Positions 22,662 to 30,299 of a stretch of 30,605 nucleotides of DNA are shown here, in pieces. This DNA is from Anaerolineae bacterium (GTDB taxonomy: Bacteria; Chloroflexota; Anaerolineae; B4-G1; SLSP01). The translations under genes were made by a program, and so were the position numbers. Location of the stretch: contig JAFGSL010000218.1 of the NCBI GenBank assembly GCA_016934645.1, forward strand, positions 1-30,605, read 5' to 3'. Numbering within the stretch: position 1 is the first letter of the stretch; every line of letters starts with the position of its first letter. A model generated the notes under the pieces. It made no database searches. It saw only the letters and a list, made by a program, of their open reading frames with translations, and was not told the origin of the DNA.

Positions 22662-22677
22662 TTTGCTACTCCACATC

Positions 22678-22708
22678 CACACAGCCCGTCACTATGACGG
22701 GCTGTGTG
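22678..22708 (+). terminator. Strong hairpin after mscL
   Basis: CACACAGCCCGTCA-cta-TGACGGGCTGTGTG, a perfect 14-bp stem with a three-base loop, 17 bases after the mscL stop. No T tract follows, so it is either an atypical terminator or an mRNA-end stabiliser. Confidence 0.6.
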
Positions 22709-22840
22709 ACATCTAGGAAAAAGGTCAAACATTGATGTCTGCCTATTGACAGAGCCACAAATTGTGATAAGTTGGTCTCAATCCAGACATTTCTAACACG
22801 ACCAGAACAAATTACGCCGAATGACACATAGAGGTATGAA

Positions 22841-22949
22841 ACGCGCTATGTGACAACGGGGGAACCAGGTTGGGGGCGAATCGCTGACAGTAGTGTCATC
22901 GTAGGGCAACCTTCTTCAGCCCAAGCCCGACAGCTAACCTCGTAGGCGT
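22841..22949 (+). ncRNA. Cyclic di-AMP riboswitch (ydaO/yuaA leader)
   Basis: I recognise the conserved core of the ydaO motif from memory: 'ACGGGGGAACCAGG' (22855-22868), 'GGGGGCGAATC' (22872-22882), a variable hairpin TGACA-gtag-TGTCA (22885-22898), 'GTAGGGCAACC' (22901-22911), 'GCCCAAGCCCGACAGCTAAC' (22919-22938) and 'CTCGTAGGCG'. The ends ACGCgCTA (22841-22848) and TAGGCGT (22943-22949) can form P1. Known members bind two c-di-AMP molecules and usually switch expression off, mostly over cell-wall hydrolases and ion/osmolyte transport genes. An intrinsic terminator follows at once. The remaining bases of the 22662-23023 gap upstream (22709-22840) show only a weak TTGACA-like box near 22746. 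Confidence 0.87.
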
Positions 22950-22965
22950 GACGGGACCCGTCACC

Positions 22966-23005
22966 GAAGAAGGACACCTTGTGTTGCAAGGTGCCTTTTT
23001 GTTTT
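22966..23005 (+). terminator. Riboswitch expression platform: intrinsic terminator
   Basis: CACCTTG (22975-22981) pairs with CAAGGTG (22987-22993), extendable by GG/CC around a bulged A, and is followed by TTTTTGTTTT (22996-23005). The preceding GAAGAAGG (22966-22973) is fully complementary to CCTTCTTC (22910-22917) inside the aptamer and its last two G belong to the terminator stem, so aptamer folding and termination can be linked. Confidence 0.9.
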
Positions 23006-23023
23006 ATAGTTCTGAGGATCATA

Positions 23024-24946
23024 ATGCACAAGATTCTTATAACTCCAGGCTCTTTCCTTGTCGGTACAAACTACTGGGCTTCGCACGCGGGGACGGCGAT
23101 GTGGCGCGATTGGCAGGCCGACGTAGTGGAGCGCGATTTTAGGACGTTGGCGGAAGAAGGCTTGCAAGTGCTGCGCGTCTTCCCGCTCTGGCCTGATTTC
23201 CAACCCATCACGCAATTGTATGGCGGCACAGGCCGCCCTGTCGAAATCCGTCACGGTGAGGAACCACTGCCGGAAACTGAGGCTGGTCAGGCAGGCGTCT
23301 CCATAGAGGCCATTCAGCGTTTCGAAGAATTCATGCGGTTGGCGGCAAAGCACAACCTCAAGCTTATCGTTGGCTTGATCACCGGCTGGATGAGTGGGCG
23401 GTTGTTTGTCCCGCCTGCTTTGGAAGGGCGCAATGTACTCACCGACCCGGTTGCGCTGCTATGGGAAATGCGTTTGGTGCGGTACTTTGTGCGCTACTTC
23501 AAGGACAATCCTGCCATCGCCGCGTGGGATTTGGGCAACGAGTGCAACTGTATGGCTCCGGTTCCCCATCACGAGGCCGCATGGACGTGGACGGCGACCA
23601 TTGTCAACGCCATCCGCGCGGTTGACCCCGAACGCCCCATCATCTCCGGAATGCACAGTCTCACGCCGACCGGCGATTGGCGAATGCAGGATCAGGGTGA
23701 GTTGACCGACGTGCTGACGACGCATCCCTATCCGGTTTTCACGCCGTACTGCAACCAGGATCCCGTTAACACGATCCGAACGCAACTTCACGCGACGGCG
23801 GAATCGCTGTTCTACGCCGAACTGGGCGGCAAGCCGTGTTTTGCCGAAGAACTCGGCACGCTGGGGCCGATGGTTGCCAGCGATGCGGTGGCCGCCGATT
23901 TTATCCGCGCCGGGTTGTTCTCGCTGTGGGCGCACGATCTCCGAGGTCTGCTGTGGTGGTGCGCCAGTGACCAGACGGCGCTAACGCACGCGCCCTACGA
24001 TTGGCACGCGATGGAGCGCGAACTGGGGTTGCTGCGTTCCGACGGCACGCCAAAACCTGTCATCAAGGAATTGGGGAAGTTTCGCGCCTTGGTGGACGGA
24101 TTACCCCAGCCGTTACCGCCGCGCGTGAAAGAGGCAGTCTGTATCCTCAGCGATGCACAGGATCAGTGGGGCGTGGCATACAGCACATTCATCCTGGCAA
24201 AGCAGGCCGGTTTCGATCTGGAATTTCAGTACGAAACACAGCCGCTCAAGGATGCAGGTCTCTACCTGCTGCCTTGCATCAGCGGGCACCGGGTGATCCA
24301 TCGCCGCAGATACATGAAGTTGATGGCACGTGTAGCGGAAGGCGCTACGCTCTACATCTCATACGCGGGTGGTTTCATGAGCCAGTTTGAGGAATTGACC
24401 GGCTTGCGAGTGCTCACACGCTTCCGGGGGATGAGGGAGACAGCGTTTGCGTGGGTCGATACAGACTTCACACTTGGTGGTGACTACAAACTAACCTTGG
24501 AATCCGTCCGAGCCGAGGTATTGGGTGTCGAAACAGATGGTAATCCGGCGTTCACGCGCGCGCCGTATGGCAAGGGATGGGTTTATTTCCTTGGTTTCCC
24601 GCTGGAGATGGCCCTCACGACCACGCCTGGCGCGTTCCACACCCCAGAGGCGCAGCCGTTCTGGAAGCTCTATCGCGCCATTGCGCAGCCCTTTATGCAG
24701 AAGCGCGCCATCGTCAAGCATCACCCTATGCTTGGCGTGACCGAACACCCGCTTGATACGCTCCGCCGCGTCGTGGTCGTCATCAACTACAGCCCCGAAC
24801 CGGTAGAGACCACGCTGGACCTAGCACCGGGTTGGACGTTGGGGCCGGTCTGGTATGGCGTGCCTACTCGCGCATCAGGGTCGACTGTAGAGATCTCGCT
24901 GCCACAAAATGACGCTTACGTGGCGATTGTCGAAAAGCAAGCATAA
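23024..24946 (+). CDS. Clan-A glycoside hydrolase-like protein (GH5/GH42-like) under c-di-AMP riboswitch
   Basis: A 640-residue predicted (beta/alpha)8 glycosidase with a C-terminal GH42-like region. The N-terminus 'FLVGTNYWASHAGTAMWRDW' matches strand 1 of GH5-type barrels; W-D-L-G-N-E-C-N carries the acid/base Glu173 after strand 4, and 'CFAEELGTLG' carries the nucleophile (Glu275 or 276). From about residue 370 a second domain ('AVCILSDAQDQWGVAYSTFILAKQAGFDL', 'LYISYAGGF') looks like the trimerisation/GATase-like domain of GH42 enzymes, then a beta domain closes the chain. No signal peptide, so probably cytoplasmic. GAGG precedes the ATG at 23024, 18 bases after the riboswitch terminator. 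Substrate unknown; first gene of the operon with two DUF362 genes and a DapA-like gene. Confidence 0.85.
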   Translation: MHKILITPGSFLVGTNYWASHAGTAMWRDWQADVVERDFRTLAEEGLQVLRVFPLWPDFQPITQLYGGTGRPVEIRHGEEPLPETEAGQAGVSIEAIQRFEEFMRLAAKHNLKLIVGLITGWMSGRLFVPPALEGRNVLTDPVALLWEMRLVRYFVRYFKDNPAIAAWDLGNECNCMAPVPHHEAAWTWTATIVNAIRAVDPERPIISGMHSLTPTGDWRMQDQGELTDVLTTHPYPVFTPYCNQDPVNTIRTQLHATAESLFYAELGGKPCFAEELGTLGPMVASDAVAADFIRAGLFSLWAHDLRGLLWWCASDQTALTHAPYDWHAMERELGLLRSDGTPKPVIKELGKFRALVDGLPQPLPPRVKEAVCILSDAQDQWGVAYSTFILAKQAGFDLEFQYETQPLKDAGLYLLPCISGHRVIHRRRYMKLMARVAEGATLYISYAGGFMSQFEELTGLRVLTRFRGMRETAFAWVDTDFTLGGDYKLTLESVRAEVLGVETDGNPAFTRAPYGKGWVYFLGFPLEMALTTTPGAFHTPEAQPFWKLYRAIAQPFMQKRAIVKHHPMLGVTEHPLDTLRRVVVVINYSPEPVETTLDLAPGWTLGPVWYGVPTRASGSTVEISLPQNDAYVAIVEKQA

Positions 24947-24985
24947 AATAACGTTTCAATGGTTTATTCAGGAGTAAAAATAATA

Positions 24986-26245
24986 ATGGTAGACACAAAC
25001 ACTGATTACAGAGTTCGCGCCGTATATTGTGACCACAAGGCCGCCGATGACACCGTTTACGAAGCACTGCGACGTGCGACGCTGCCTCTGGAGCGTTCCT
25101 GGGCAAAACTTCGACAGGCGAAGCGCATCGCGATTAAGTTCAACCAGGACTGGGTGCTCAGCCATGTGGTCTATTTCGAAGGCCAGCGCCGCCAACTGGT
25201 AAGCGACAGCGTGGCGCGCGCGGTATTGCGCCTGCTGCGCGAGGAGACCTCCGCCGAGTTGATCTGCGTTGACGCAAGCTACTACGTGATGTACCAGGAA
25301 AACGCCCACACTGTCGCTGACACAACGAACCTTGATGCAATCCTGCGTGAGTTCGATGTGCCGTACATCGACGGCACGCAGCCGCCGTACAAGGTTGTTG
25401 GCGTGCCTGGCGGTGGGCAGATGTTCGAGCAATACGGGATGATGCAGGACGTGGTCGATGCCGACGCAGTCGTCTCCGTGGCAAAGATGAAGAACCACGC
25501 CTACATGGGCGTCACCGGCTGCCTCAAGAACCTCTTTGGGCTGATGCCGGGGGTGATGCCAAGCCGCCCGCGCCACTACTACCATCACCTGGTGCGGATG
25601 CCCTATATGCTGGCGGACATCGGGCGCATCATCAATCCCGCGCTCAACATCGTGGATGCGCTGGTGGGTCAGGCCGGTTCCGAGTGGGGACGCGAACCCG
25701 ACGTCGGACGCATCGTCGATGCCCTTATCGCGGGCGACCACGTCATCGCCACCGACGCATGCGTGACGCACCTGATGGGCCACGATCCGCAGAGTGACTG
25801 GCTCACTGAGCCGTTCCACCGCGACCGCAACGCGCTCCTGGCAGCAGCGGAAAGTGGTTTTGGAACAGTAAACCTGGATGAGATTGACTTTGAGTCGGAG
25901 GTCGAACCGCAACCCGAAGGGACGTTCTTCTCCAGAAAAGGCGATGATCTGCGCACCGTCGTCACCTGGCGGCGCACGATGTGTGAGCAAGCGCTTTACT
26001 ATCGCGATCACCAACGTGACTTCACAGACAGGTACGCCGGCGAATTCATCCTACTCCAGGATGGCGAGGTAAAGTGGCACGACACCGATGGGATGCTGCG
26101 CGTCAGCCGTCGCCAACTCGCCGGTGCGCACCGCGATCATGCGATGTTCTTCAAGTACGTCGATCCCGAAGATCGCGAGCAGGAGCACTACGAAGTCTAC
26201 GAAAAAGCGTTACATCATGTCAAAGGTCTAGGGTCCAAAGTCTAG
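24986..26245 (+). CDS. DUF362-family protein, first tandem copy
   Basis: A 419-residue protein of the DUF362 family, function unknown. Recognised blocks: 'IAIKFNQDW' (about 47), 'VARAVLRLLREE', 'DADAVVSVAKMKNHAYMGVTGCLKNLFGLMPG' (about 160-190) with the K-M-K-N-H motif, 'RHYYHHLVRMPYMLADIGRIINPALNIVDAL' and 'VDALIAGDHVIATDA'. It lacks the ferredoxin Cys clusters found in some DUF362 proteins. The ATG at 24986 has AGGAG 11 bases upstream; another ATG at 24959 has no ribosome binding site. It starts 39 bases after the glycosidase stop. The 3' end reads into a foldback that spans the stop codon, so the last residues (G-L-G-S-K-V) may be repeat-derived. Confidence 0.85.
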   Translation: MVDTNTDYRVRAVYCDHKAADDTVYEALRRATLPLERSWAKLRQAKRIAIKFNQDWVLSHVVYFEGQRRQLVSDSVARAVLRLLREETSAELICVDASYYVMYQENAHTVADTTNLDAILREFDVPYIDGTQPPYKVVGVPGGGQMFEQYGMMQDVVDADAVVSVAKMKNHAYMGVTGCLKNLFGLMPGVMPSRPRHYYHHLVRMPYMLADIGRIINPALNIVDALVGQAGSEWGREPDVGRIVDALIAGDHVIATDACVTHLMGHDPQSDWLTEPFHRDRNALLAAAESGFGTVNLDEIDFESEVEPQPEGTFFSRKGDDLRTVVTWRRTMCEQALYYRDHQRDFTDRYAGEFILLQDGEVKWHDTDGMLRVSRRQLAGAHRDHAMFFKYVDPEDREQEHYEVYEKALHHVKGLGSKV

Positions 26246-26282
26246 CGTCACTCGCCCTCAATCCCCGGCGTTGGACTTTGGA
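26234..26282. repeat. Foldback repeat across the stop codon of the first DUF362 gene
   Basis: TCCAAAGTC (26234-26242) and GACTTTGGA (26274-26282) are perfect inverted copies, with further related words (AAAGGTCTAGGG, TTTGACTTTCGAC) around them. The left arm is coding, the right arm is in the 78-base gap to the next gene. Confidence 0.65.
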
Positions 26283-26323
26283 TATTTGACTTTCGACTGA
26301 TTCAAAAAGGAGATCATTCAACG

Positions 26324-27577
26324 ATGGATACTCAAAAGGAAAAATACTGTGTTCGTGCCGTCCATTGCGATTATCGCGCCGAAGATGAGGCCGTGTACGA
26401 GGCGCTGAAGCGTGCCACTGCGCCGTTGACCAGAGCCTGGGACAAGTTGCGTGCGGCGAAGACCATCGCCATTAAATTCAATCAGGACTACGATCCACGT
26501 CGCACACCCTACTTTGAGGGCATACGCCTGCAGTTGGTGAGTGATACCGTCGCGCGGGCTGTGATCCGCCTGTTGCGCGAAAACACGGATGCCGATCTGT
26601 TCTACACCGACATCACCGTCTTTCACCGCGAAGACACCTACGATCCGGTGGAATCGACACAAATCGCGGCGTTGATGCGTGATCTCGCCGTGCGCTATGA
26701 CAATGCGAATATGCCACCTTTTGACGTTTACCAGGTGCCGGATGGGGGACAGATGTTCCGCCAGTACGTGATGCCGGAGCGCATCATGCAGGCCGATGCG
26801 CTGGTGAATGTTCAGCGGATGAAGAACCATGCCTTTATGGGCATCACGCTTACGCTCAAGAATCTCTTTGGCCTGGTGCCGATGCGTGAACCGGACGGCC
26901 GATCGCGCCAATACTTTCACCACCTGGTGCGGATGCCCTATATGCTGGCTGACATCGGGCGGCTCCTCAATCCTACATTGAACATCATCGACGCCCTTAT
27001 TGCGCAGACAGGCGGCGAATGGAGCGCGACAGGACAGGAGGCGCCACGCATCGTCAACGCCCTCATCGCAGGCGATCACCCCATCACCACCGATGTTGTT
27101 GGCGCAGACTTGATGGGTCTCGACCCGACGGTGGACTGGCTGACCGAGCCATTCCATCGCGACCGCAACCCGCTGCTCGTGGCAGCGGAAGGTGGCTTCG
27201 GCACAGTCAATCTGGACGAGATCGACTGGACTTCCGAGGTTGCACCGCAGTCAGCAGGCACCTTTTTCGCGGCGATGACCGACGATATTGCGCGCGTCAT
27301 CTCCTGGCGGCGAACCACCTGCGAGCAAGCGCTCTACTACCGTGACCATCAGAAGGATTTCATCGATAAGTACGCCGGGCAGTACATCTTGCTACAGGAG
27401 AACGAGGTCAAGTGGAACAGCGAGAGCAGCTACCTCCGAGGCAGCCGCCGCCATCTCTCCGGCGACCGGCCAGGCCAGGCCATGTGGCTCAAGTATGTCG
27501 ATCCCGACGAGGTTGAAGGCGAGCATTTCGAGGTCTACGAAAACGCGCTGGCGGACATTGCAGCGCGCGGGCTATAG
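26324..27577 (+). CDS. DUF362-family protein, second tandem copy
   Basis: A 417-residue paralogue of the preceding protein, clearly alignable along its whole length: 'IAIKFNQDYDPRRTPYFEG', 'VNVQRMKNHAFMGITLTLKNLFGL', 'RQYFHHLVRMPYMLADIGRLLNPTLNIIDALIAQTGGEW' and 'TEPFHRDRNPLLVAAEGGFGTVNLDEIDW'. Most differences cluster in the region after 'LFYTDITVFHRED' (residues about 95-120), where copy one has 'ICVDASYYVMYQEN'. The ribosome binding site AGGAG is again 11 bases before the ATG, as in copy one, which suggests that the duplication included the leader. No enzyme activity can be assigned; the two may form a heteromer or have diverged for different ligands. Confidence 0.85.
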   Translation: MDTQKEKYCVRAVHCDYRAEDEAVYEALKRATAPLTRAWDKLRAAKTIAIKFNQDYDPRRTPYFEGIRLQLVSDTVARAVIRLLRENTDADLFYTDITVFHREDTYDPVESTQIAALMRDLAVRYDNANMPPFDVYQVPDGGQMFRQYVMPERIMQADALVNVQRMKNHAFMGITLTLKNLFGLVPMREPDGRSRQYFHHLVRMPYMLADIGRLLNPTLNIIDALIAQTGGEWSATGQEAPRIVNALIAGDHPITTDVVGADLMGLDPTVDWLTEPFHRDRNPLLVAAEGGFGTVNLDEIDWTSEVAPQSAGTFFAAMTDDIARVISWRRTTCEQALYYRDHQKDFIDKYAGQYILLQENEVKWNSESSYLRGSRRHLSGDRPGQAMWLKYVDPDEVEGEHFEVYENALADIAARGL

Positions 27578-27590
27578 CTGAGAGTCCTCG

Positions 27591-27641
27591 CGCAAAGACG
27601 CAGGGACGCCAAGAAAACTCTAAAGTCTCTGCGTCTTTGCG
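27591..27641. repeat. Foldback repeat of the CGCAAAGACGCAG type
   Basis: CGCAAAGACGCAGGGAC (27591-27607) pairs with GTCTCTGCGTCTTTGCG (27625-27641), 16 of 17 positions, loop of 17. I know this word as a widely dispersed intergenic repeat in several bacterial phyla. It separates the second DUF362 gene from the DapA-like gene and could slow or partly end transcription. Confidence 0.8.
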
Positions 27642-27720
27642 GCTCTGCGGGAGATGTTCACTTTACTGATGTTGTTACCCATTACGGATTCGTGGTTTAC
27701 TTTGTGCAAGGAGGCTCCCT

Positions 27721-28620
27721 ATGACCACTAAAGACTGGCGTGGCAGTTTTGCGATTCCGATGACGCCTTACACGGACGATGATCGCATCGATGAAAATGT
27801 GCTGGCGGCAGAAATTGAGTTTTGCATCGGAAGTGGTGTGGGCGGGATCATGACGCCGTTGATGGTGAGCGAGTTCTTCGTGCTCTCCGAGGACGAGCGC
27901 AAGCTGATGATGCGGCTACCCGTCGAGGTCGCTGCCGGGCGTGTGCCGGTCGTCGCCAACGTGGCGGCGGTGAATACACCGTTGGCCGTCCACTACGCCG
28001 AGTATGCGCAGGCCATCGGCGCGGATGCCGTCATCGCGATGCCGTCCTACATCCACAAGCCCGACTTCGAGACGATCTACGCGTACTACAAGGCCATTTC
28101 CGACGCCGTCACCGTGCCCGTATGGATTCAGAACGCCAGCATCGCGGCAATGTCGCCCGACCAACTGGTGAAGCTGTGCGAGGAAATCGAACACGTGTGT
28201 TGGGTCAAAGAGGAAGTGCCGCCGAGCACCAAGAACATCACCCGCCTGGTCGCAAAAGACAGTCCCGCCATCCACGGGGTGATGGGTGGCGGCGGCGGGC
28301 GACCACTGCTGGAAGAGTACGCGCGCGGCTCCAAAGGCTGCATCCACGCCTGCCAGTTCTGCGACGTAGTGCAGGCGGTGTGGAATCTGCTCGACGCGGA
28401 CGAATGGGATGCGGCAGCGGATTTATTCGAACATCTACTGCCCTCGCTGATGCTGGAAGGACAAATGGGCATGGCGTATTCCAAAGAGATCATGGTCCGG
28501 CGCGGCGTCTTCAAAAACTACAAAATGCGCAACAATGCTAAACCGCTGGACGAACACGATATGCGCGAAATCGACCGCACGTGGGCGCGCATCCAGCCGT
28601 ATCTGATCTGGGGAAAGTAG
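27721..28620 (+). CDS. DapA/NanA-family (class I) aldolase-lyase
   Basis: A 299-residue TIM-barrel protein of the dihydrodipicolinate synthase/N-acetylneuraminate lyase family. The early 'AIPMTPYTDDDRIDENVLAAEIEFCI' and 'GGIMTPLMVSEFFVLSEDERKLMM' match the family (the usual G-G-T-T-G-E/G-S-T-G loop is altered to M-T-P-L-M-V-S-E). The Schiff-base Lys is in C-W-V-K-E-E-V. The strand that normally carries the catalytic Tyr ('YN-x-P') reads V-P-V-W-I-Q-N-A-S, so the Tyr is absent. It is therefore unlikely to be a standard DHDPS; it may act on a sugar acid or be non-canonical. AAGGAGG precedes the ATG. Last gene of the riboswitch-led group. Confidence 0.88.
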   Translation: MTTKDWRGSFAIPMTPYTDDDRIDENVLAAEIEFCIGSGVGGIMTPLMVSEFFVLSEDERKLMMRLPVEVAAGRVPVVANVAAVNTPLAVHYAEYAQAIGADAVIAMPSYIHKPDFETIYAYYKAISDAVTVPVWIQNASIAAMSPDQLVKLCEEIEHVCWVKEEVPPSTKNITRLVAKDSPAIHGVMGGGGGRPLLEEYARGSKGCIHACQFCDVVQAVWNLLDADEWDAAADLFEHLLPSLMLEGQMGMAYSKEIMVRRGVFKNYKMRNNAKPLDEHDMREIDRTWARIQPYLIWGK

Positions 28621-28628
28621 CCCAGGGT

Positions 28629-29597
28629 TCACTTCTGCCGCTTGTCAGCCAGCAGCGCCAGCAAATCATCGACGCGCGAGTTTCCGGGACTGACGCGCCG
28701 CGCATTGTTCAGCACCTTTTCCGCTAGCTCGAAACGCGCCAGGTTGATGTAGGCGACGGACAAGACGAGGTAGGCTTCCACCGTTTCCCTGAGCAGCAGC
28801 CCTTGGTGCAAATGCAAGGCAGCCAAAGCCCACGTCTTTTGCTGGGCATAGGCTCGCCCGCGCAACCACAAGCCCACCTCGCTGCCTTCCACATCATCGT
28901 CGAGGCGCAAGACCAACCTGCGTTCCTTAAACGAGAAGTGATCATAGAGCCTCAAGAGCAATACCAGCGAAAGGAGAGAAAGCGCCACAATCACCACATC
29001 ACTGCCGATAATGCCGGCACGCACCCAGTTGACCCAACGCCCTGCCGGTTTCACGGTAAATGCAAACACCATCTCCGGCGTCAGCGTATCCAAACGGCTG
29101 GTAATGACGATAACGAGCTTGGCAAGCCCGGCAACGATTCGCAGCCCTTCCATAAGCAGCATCACAAAGTAGAGCGGCGGCCACCGGCTGAGCAAACCAA
29201 GAATGATGCAAATTGATAATCCACCGGGCAGCAATGCGAGCCAGAAAAGCCCTCGCGGTACAAGCCCGAAGAGGACTGCCGCCTCATCGGGAGATAAATC
29301 CACCTTACCCAGGTAAATGGGGATGAGTTGCAAAATGCTATCGAGATCGACGCGCATCCCGATGTAGGTGAACAACAACAGAGGGAGCAGCACGCTGAGG
29401 AAGACAAAGATAACCTCCAACTCGACGAGAATCCAATAGGCGGATGAGCGATTTTCCGCTTCGCGGCGCTTGACCCACAGCAGTTGCCCACAAGCAGGGC
29501 AACGCGGCGCTTCCCATTCGGTGGGCGCCGCGCAACAGACACAATTCAACTCGTCATCGAAAATATCTTCGGGTGGAGGTGGACCAAATTTAGGCAT
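28629..29597 (-). CDS. Membrane protein with N-terminal zinc ribbon and C-terminal TPR-like helices
   Basis: A 322-residue protein without a recognised name. Residues 19-36 hold a zinc-ribbon pattern (C-V-C-C near 19-22 and C-P-A-C-G at 33-37). Three or four transmembrane segments follow, about 54-82, 113-140, 142-165 and 200-218. The C-terminal 100 residues are soluble and helical with TPR-like repetition ('GRAYAQQKTWALAALHLHQGLLL', 'AYLVLSVAYINLARFELAEKVLNNAR'). It resembles a membrane-anchored adaptor. Its ATG overlaps the end of the metallo-beta-lactamase-fold gene by eight bases, so the two are one unit; the gene converges on the DapA-like gene with an eight-base gap. Confidence 0.82.
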   Translation of the reverse strand: MPKFGPPPPEDIFDDELNCVCCAAPTEWEAPRCPACGQLLWVKRREAENRSSAYWILVELEVIFVFLSVLLPLLLFTYIGMRVDLDSILQLIPIYLGKVDLSPDEAAVLFGLVPRGLFWLALLPGGLSICIILGLLSRWPPLYFVMLLMEGLRIVAGLAKLVIVITSRLDTLTPEMVFAFTVKPAGRWVNWVRAGIIGSDVVIVALSLLSLVLLLRLYDHFSFKERRLVLRLDDDVEGSEVGLWLRGRAYAQQKTWALAALHLHQGLLLRETVEAYLVLSVAYINLARFELAEKVLNNARRVSPGNSRVDDLLALLADKRQK

Positions 29598-30297
29598 ACC
29601 GTGTCAAGAGTTGCCGTAAAACCTCCGGCGCAAACACTTGCCCGTGCGTGATGTAGACGATCTTGGGCTGGCGGTCCAGCAAAGCGCGCAGACTCGCCCA
29701 GTTGAGGTCAAGATCCCACGCGATGCGAGGCGGCGTTGCACGCTTGGGGAAGAGCATACTCGCCATCACCACATCGCCGATGATGGCCTCGCCATTATCG
29801 AGCAGCAGCGAGACGGAGCCGGGCGAGTGTCCCGGTGTCGGGATGACCTCACCGGCAACACCGTGTTCATCCAACCGCCATGCCGCGTCGAAGACGATGT
29901 CCGGCTCCAACGCGGAATCCGGACCGGGCGGAGCCAGGCGCGCCCCCAGGCGCATCAACATCCCGAACAAACGCGACGTGGAAACCGCACTTTCCGTGAG
30001 GTCTTCCTCGCCGCGCAGCGCTGCCGCATCTCCGGCGTGAACAGCGACCGGCGCGCCGGTGCGCTCGCGCAATTCCCGCGCGCTGCCAATGTGATCCACG
30101 TGTCCGTGAGTGATGAGGATCAGGCGGATAGCTTCGGGCTTCACACCATGTGCCGCCAAGGCGTCCAGGATCTGGCCAGCCTGACCGGGCATGCCGGTAT
30201 CTACCAACACCGCTCCGGTCTCGCCTCGCACCAGAAAGACTTTGCTCATCGGGCCGAGGGCAATGGGAGTGACCTGCGAATCGGTTATCGTCGTCAT
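29590..30297 (-). CDS. Metallo-beta-lactamase-fold hydrolase
   Basis: A 235-residue zinc hydrolase of the glyoxalase-II-like subgroup. The metal motif T-H-G-H-V-D-H-I-G is at residues 63-71, followed by 'PTPGHSPGSVSL' (third His), 'IIGDVVMA' (bridging Asp) and a late 'YITHGQVF' His; 'VDTGMPGQ' precedes as usual. Substrates of this subgroup are thioesters, lactones or phosphodiesters and cannot be told apart here. Three consecutive ATG codons (30303, 30300, 30297) are possible; the last is eight bases from GGGG and gives M-T-T-I-T-D. The first would overlap the stop of the upstream gene as ATGA. Confidence 0.93.
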   Translation of the reverse strand: MTTITDSQVTPIALGPMSKVFLVRGETGAVLVDTGMPGQAGQILDALAAHGVKPEAIRLILITHGHVDHIGSARELRERTGAPVAVHAGDAAALRGEEDLTESAVSTSRLFGMLMRLGARLAPPGPDSALEPDIVFDAAWRLDEHGVAGEVIPTPGHSPGSVSLLLDNGEAIIGDVVMASMLFPKRATPPRIAWDLDLNWASLRALLDRQPKIVYITHGQVFAPEVLRQLLTRYA

Positions 30298-30299
30298 CA

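Noticed and set aside
24968..27157. Long minus-strand frames opposite both DUF362 genes (24968-26014 and 26318-27157)
   Set aside because: They resemble each other only because the two sense genes are paralogues and codon bias keeps the antisense frame open; no ribosome binding site and no known motif.
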